Below are positions 60,441-64,000 of a DNA stretch of 64,000 nt, piece after piece; position 1 is the first letter of the stretch, and every line of letters starts with the position of its first letter. This stretch comes from Pseudomonas azerbaijanoccidentalis (GTDB lineage: Bacteria; Pseudomonadota; Gammaproteobacteria; Pseudomonadales; Pseudomonadaceae). The position numbers and the translations under genes are program-made. The DNA lies in contig NZ_JAHSTU010000006.1 in assembly GCF_019145495.1 (NCBI RefSeq), positions 1 to 64,000 of the forward strand, in the 5' to 3' direction. The notes below the pieces were generated by a model. That model ran no database searches. It saw only the letters and a list, made by a program, of their open reading frames with translations, and was not told where the DNA came from.

Positions 60441-61244
60441 TCAAACGCCGGGGCCGTCGCTCTGCCAGCGGCTCCGTAGATTATCCAATCGCTCCTGTTG
60501 AGTATTTCCCTCCAACGACAGTGGGGGCACGGCACCTTGGTACTGCAAGCGCAGCCACAACCAGCCATCCAGCACCGCCCGCTCGCTGAAACCCAGCGCC
60601 AGCCCCTCCTGCAGCGACAACCATAAGCGGGAGTAATCCGATCCAGTGGCCTGGCTCCAGTGCCAGGCATGCTGTTCCAGCAGGCAAGTTTGCAGGTTTT
60701 CCCGCTGCCGGAAGCTGAGGTCTTCTTCTTGCGCCAAAGGACGCACGGCCAACCTCGGATTGAGCAACTGTTGCCAACCCTGGCTGCCAATCGCCCGGTC
60801 AGCCCAGGTCCCGCCGAACCAGCGCAACTGACTGATCGGCCCCAGCCAGCGACTCAGCTCGGCGGCATCGCAGGCATCGAAAAAGTAACTGGCGGTTTGC
60901 GGGTTGTAGAAGCTGAGCAACGCCCGATGATGCAAACCGAACGAGACCGTCAGCATGCGCCGCAAGTGGGCAAGCAATGTCGCGCATGAGGCCTCGCTGG
61001 TTAGCAACAAACCACGCCACTGCTGCGCATCGTGTTGGCAGGCATCGGCCAGCGCCGGACAGGTCCGCAGGTCGATCAACAGCGGGCCGTGCTCACGCAA
61101 AGCATGCCACTCGGTCCCATCGAACAATGAAACCTGATGGGCCTGAGCGAATGACTGCTGCAAAATCACCGCTGTCTGTGGCGCACCCGGTCTGTCCAGC
61201 AGCAACCATTGCGCCATCGCATCGTGCATGTGCGCATCGATCAT
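60441..61244 (-). CDS. DUF4123 T6SS adaptor protein
   Basis: This 267-residue DUF4123 protein is the kind of chaperone/adaptor that loads an effector onto VgrG. It begins AQWLLLDRPGAPQTA, has GLHHRALLSFYNPQTASYFF and the conserved RWFGGTWADRA. The start at 61244 overlaps the vgrG stop by 4 bp (ATGA). No effector gene follows: the next gene is a convergent MATE transporter. Confidence 0.85.
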   Translation of the reverse strand: MIDAHMHDAMAQWLLLDRPGAPQTAVILQQSFAQAHQVSLFDGTEWHALREHGPLLIDLRTCPALADACQHDAQQWRGLLLTSEASCATLLAHLRRMLTVSFGLHHRALLSFYNPQTASYFFDACDAAELSRWLGPISQLRWFGGTWADRAIGSQGWQQLLNPRLAVRPLAQEEDLSFRQRENLQTCLLEQHAWHWSQATGSDYSRLWLSLQEGLALGFSERAVLDGWLWLRLQYQGAVPPLSLEGNTQQERLDNLRSRWQSDGPGV

Positions 61245-62563
61245 GCGACACCGCTCCGGCCAGGTTGTGTCAGTGCCCGGCAGGTACAGAGCGCCTGCGC
61301 ACAATGATTGAAACTGCCGCCACCGGGCAGCAGACACAGCAACAACAAGGGCTCACTGGAGCGCAGCCAACCCTGCACACCGGCGGGTGGGCGATCACCG
61401 GTAATCGTCGCCGCTGTCGCCTGCTCTTCTTCGACACACGCTGGCAGCTGAATCACCCCGGTGATCAACGGCTGATCCGGGTCGCCTTCGATAAAGCTCA
61501 CCACCACCTCAGCGCCTTCGCTCAACGGCCCGACACCCGCAGCTTCAAGCTCTGGCGCCATTGGCAACCAGCAGTGGCTCGGCGCGGCGCCTTCACCTTG
61601 ATAGACCCAGTCAAACTGCACCGCCACCGGTCGCGACGGATCGGGCCGGGGCTCATCGACATCCACCACCCATGCGCGTTGCAGGCTGTGCATTTGCGGT
61701 TTCACCTCGCAACGGGGTGATTCAAACGTCGCCTCCCAGTGCATCGCCCGCACATGGTTGCAGTAGGGCACCTGCGCATCCTGACTGCCCTGATGCTCAA
61801 GGTGAGTGAGCAGCCACAGATGGTTCCACTGACGGACCGGGTGACCAGACAACGGCATCAACTGGCCACTGCGCAACCTCGTCAGGTCCGAGTGCCCCTG
61901 CGCACTTAGCAGAGTGCTGTCCGCACAACGTTGAACCTCGAAACGCCGCACCGCCGGTTGATTGCCCTCGACCCGAAAATCAACCTCGGCCCCTTTGCGG
62001 AAATGCCCTTGGCCATCGGCAAACACCACGCAGTGCCCCCGCGCCCGGTGTTCGAAGTGGTAATGAAGCCGTTCCTGGGCGCACAAGCGCTGAACAAATT
62101 GCAGGTCCGATTCACGGTACTGCGTGCAGTAGTCGCGCAACGGGTAATCGCCATCCAGTTCGAAGCGCCGGTTGTGCCCGACAATCCCATGCTCCCTGAG
62201 CACCTGATCGAGGATCTGCGGCACGCTCCTTCCACTGAAAATGCGCTGGCTGAAGCGCTGGGCAAGACACCCCAGCCTCGGCCCAAGGCGCACATGACAG
62301 AGCCGGAGGGTCGACCCGTGGTCACGCTGGACAAGTTCCTGCAACTGACCGTGCACGCTGTTTCCCTGCGGTCCGAAATGCAGCGAAGCCGAACGGTAAA
62401 GCAGGCTGGCGAGGTCGAGCGTCGGGTCTTCGATCAGCAATTCCATATCGAACACGAACGGCTCGCTGATGGCTTCTCTACCGGTAAAGGCCAGGACTTC
62501 GAAGGTGTCGGACAGACCTGCTACGTCCAGGCGAAATTCCGGTTCGTTGGCTGGATCGAACAT
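61241..62563 (-). CDS. Orphan short VgrG (type VI secretion spike, truncated form)
   Basis: This 440-residue protein has a gp27-like N-terminal domain (EPEFRLDVAGLSDTFEVLAF) and the gp5-like OB domain (RPVAVQFDWVYQGEGAAPSH; EGAEVVVSFIEGDPDQPLIT). It then stops after a roughly 70-residue Cys/Leu-containing tail. The long beta-helix of normal VgrG is absent. The family is usually over 600 residues. No other T6SS gene is in the window. It overlaps the DUF4123 gene by 4 bp. Confidence 0.85.
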   Translation of the reverse strand: MFDPANEPEFRLDVAGLSDTFEVLAFTGREAISEPFVFDMELLIEDPTLDLASLLYRSASLHFGPQGNSVHGQLQELVQRDHGSTLRLCHVRLGPRLGCLAQRFSQRIFSGRSVPQILDQVLREHGIVGHNRRFELDGDYPLRDYCTQYRESDLQFVQRLCAQERLHYHFEHRARGHCVVFADGQGHFRKGAEVDFRVEGNQPAVRRFEVQRCADSTLLSAQGHSDLTRLRSGQLMPLSGHPVRQWNHLWLLTHLEHQGSQDAQVPYCNHVRAMHWEATFESPRCEVKPQMHSLQRAWVVDVDEPRPDPSRPVAVQFDWVYQGEGAAPSHCWLPMAPELEAAGVGPLSEGAEVVVSFIEGDPDQPLITGVIQLPACVEEEQATAATITGDRPPAGVQGWLRSSEPLLLLCLLPGGGSFNHCAQALCTCRALTQPGRSGVA

Positions 62564-62795
62564 CGGCGATTCTCTACAGGAGGGGCGGCCGGGGATTCTC
62601 GCCGAGAGACATGGCCGAGTAGAGAGGCGAAGTACAACTTAGGAAATGACCTACGCGAAAAGAGGACCAAATGGCTTGGATAGCCGAGGACGTAGGTCGT
62701 TTCGCCTGGAAAAAGAGAGTCGCCGCACCAGGTCATCTGAAATTTCCGCAGCGAACGGGAAATTTTCAGACAACCTGATGAGCGTGGTGCTTACC
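62564..62795. other. Gap between speA and vgrG with an imperfect hairpin
   Basis: No gene is seen in 232 bp. An imperfect inverted repeat (TCTGAAATTTCC and GGGAAATTTTCAGA, 62736-62770), with outer CAGGT/ACCTG arms (62729-62777), lies just past speA. A T-rich run exists only about 20 bases beyond the stem, so it is not a clear terminator. Confidence 0.35.
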
Positions 62796-64000
62796 TCAGG
62801 AAGACAGGTAAGACGAACGGGTCAGCCCCAGACGCAAGGCATCGAGGAACTGGGTGCGCTCGGAGGCACTGATGCGGGCACTGGCGCACTTGTCACGGTA
62901 GTGGGTCATCAGCTCTTCCGGCGACAAGTGCACGTAACGCAGCATGTCCTCGATGGTGTCGTGGGTTTCGATACCGGCGTGGTACACGCTACCGTCTGCG
63001 TTCTGGTAGATGTTCACCGAATCGGTGTCACCGAACAGGTTGTGCATGTCGCCGAGGATTTCCTGGTAAGCGCCCACCAGGAACACGCCCAGCAAGTAGT
63101 CTTCGCCCTCGTTCAGACCGTGCACCGGCAGGCTGGTCTCGATACTCTGCTCGTCGACGTACTGGTTGATCTTGCCGTCGGAGTCACAGGTCAGGTCTTG
63201 CAGCACCGCACGACGCAGCGGCTCTTCGTCGAGACGGTGCAGCGGGATGATCGGCAGGACCTGGTCGATGGCCCAGGTGTCCGGCAGGCTCTGGAATACC
63301 GAGAAGTTGCAGATGTACTTGTCGGCCAGCTTGTCGTTGAGTTCGTCCAGCACCTGACGGTGCGAACGCTGACGCGCTTTCAACGAGTTGTGCAGGCGAC
63401 GGCAGACAGCGAAGTAGCACTGTTCGGCCAGGGCTTTTTCAGCCAGGGTCAGCTTGCCATCGGCGTACTGGGCAGCCACATCGCTCATGTAGTGCGTGGC
63501 GCGCCAGTAGGTTTCGGTGACCATCTCGATATCGGTCGGACCCAGCAGGTCCACCAGCCACTGCACGGTTTCCGGCAGCGCTTCCTTGTTTTCGATCTGC
63601 GGCACGTCGTCGTTGTGTTTCTCGACGTCGGTCACCTGGATCACCAGCATGGCGTGGTGCGCGGTCAGGGAACGACCGCTTTCGGAGAAGATGTTCGGGT
63701 GCGGCAGGTTCTGCGCATCGCAGAACTCCTTGAGCATCCCGACCACGACACCGGCGTAGTCGTCCATGTCGTAGTTGATCGAACTGGCGTTACGCGAGTG
63801 CGTACCATCGTAGTCCACGCCCAGGCCACCGCCGACGTCGATGTGGTCCACCGGCAGGCCGAGGTTGCGCAGTTCGCCGTAGTAACGGATCGCTTCCTTG
63901 AAGCCGTGCTGGTAGTCCGCCAGGTTGGCGATCTGCGAACCCATGTGGAAGTGCAGCAGGCGGATGCCCTGATCCAGACCCGCCGCGCGGAAACGCTCGA
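62796..64000 (-). CDS. speA: Biosynthetic arginine decarboxylase, C-terminal part (cut by window)
   Basis: About 401 residues of the PLP-dependent arginine decarboxylase lie here, the gene continuing past the right edge. The reading frame reaches the edge with no start; the frame upstream of the internal Met at 63944 gives LLHFHMGSQ, typical of SpeA. The Gly-rich VDHIDVGGGLGVDYDGT phosphate-binding loop and the specificity region FSESGRSLTAHHAM are visible. It makes agmatine for polyamine synthesis. The C-terminus ends TRSSYLSS. Full-length proteins have about 630 residues. Confidence 0.95.
   Translation of the reverse strand, partial: ERFRAAGLDQGIRLLHFHMGSQIANLADYQHGFKEAIRYYGELRNLGLPVDHIDVGGGLGVDYDGTHSRNASSINYDMDDYAGVVVGMLKEFCDAQNLPHPNIFSESGRSLTAHHAMLVIQVTDVEKHNDDVPQIENKEALPETVQWLVDLLGPTDIEMVTETYWRATHYMSDVAAQYADGKLTLAEKALAEQCYFAVCRRLHNSLKARQRSHRQVLDELNDKLADKYICNFSVFQSLPDTWAIDQVLPIIPLHRLDEEPLRRAVLQDLTCDSDGKINQYVDEQSIETSLPVHGLNEGEDYLLGVFLVGAYQEILGDMHNLFGDTDSVNIYQNADGSVYHAGIETHDTIEDMLRYVHLSPEELMTHYRDKCASARISASERTQFLDALRLGLTRSSYLSS

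Noticed and set aside
1..64000. tRNA, rRNA, prophage, insertion sequence or integron
   Set aside because: No matching gene, transposase, integrase or cloverleaf was recognised on either strand.

Overview
The window looks like chromosomal DNA of a Pseudomonas of the fluorescens group. The evidence is high-GC coding with short gaps, a bau/purine-catabolism block in the P. aeruginosa PA0130-PA0148 style, a PprAB-controlled Flp/Tad pilus locus, and many fluorescens-type REP/REPIN hairpins. I see no insertion sequence, prophage, integrase, CRISPR array, tRNA or rRNA.

Left part (1-23.2 kb). A beta-alanine catabolic set (bauC, bauA on the minus strand, divergent lysR-type bauR) is followed by an NCS2 purine/pyrimidine permease, a RutR-like TetR regulator and a YigZ protein. 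A purine uptake and deamination block follows: a BMP-type nucleoside ABC importer (ATPase, two permeases), 8-oxoguanine deaminase, a BMP-family binding protein, a 2OG-Fe(II) oxygenase and an adenine deaminase. It is interrupted by a small MerR/SDR/membrane-protein unit and a chaA-type antiporter. ArsR- and LysR-type regulators, a small monooxygenase and a zinc-type dehydrogenase close the region.

Middle (23.2-36.4 kb). An MFS exporter is followed by a CueR copper regulon (copZ, a small periplasmic protein of unknown function, copA, cueR, with two CueR-type operators). Then come a RIO kinase, a dCache chemoreceptor, an AraC regulator, and a thiolase / long FabG / MaoC set that fits acyl-CoA metabolism.

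Surface-structure region (36.5-56 kb). A repeat-rich putative outer-membrane lipoprotein lies beside a FhaC/ShlB-type (TPS-B) transporter, directly next to a complete Flp/Tad pilus locus: a receiver-only regulator, flp, rcpC, rcpA, tadZ, tadA, tadB, tadC, tadD, a DUF3613 protein, pprB, fppA, a TadE-like pseudopilin, pprA and tadG. The lipoprotein promoter region and the flp/rcpC intergenic region share GTATTA/TAATAC inverted repeats. A 64-bp repeat occurs once on each side of the flp-tadD block. I consider the lipoprotein-TPS-B pair plus the extra receiver the best candidate for an undescribed system here.

Right part (56-64 kb). Two DUF4136 lipoproteins, cmoM, a MazG-type pyrophosphohydrolase, a small membrane protein, a MATE transporter, an orphan short vgrG with its DUF4123 adaptor (no effector gene follows), and the 3' part of speA, which runs off the window.

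Other signals that known genes do not explain are three perfect DnaA boxes within 433 bp of an AT-rich intergenic region (7315-7747), a sigma-54-like element upstream of bauA, and a three-copy degenerate repeat at the left edge.
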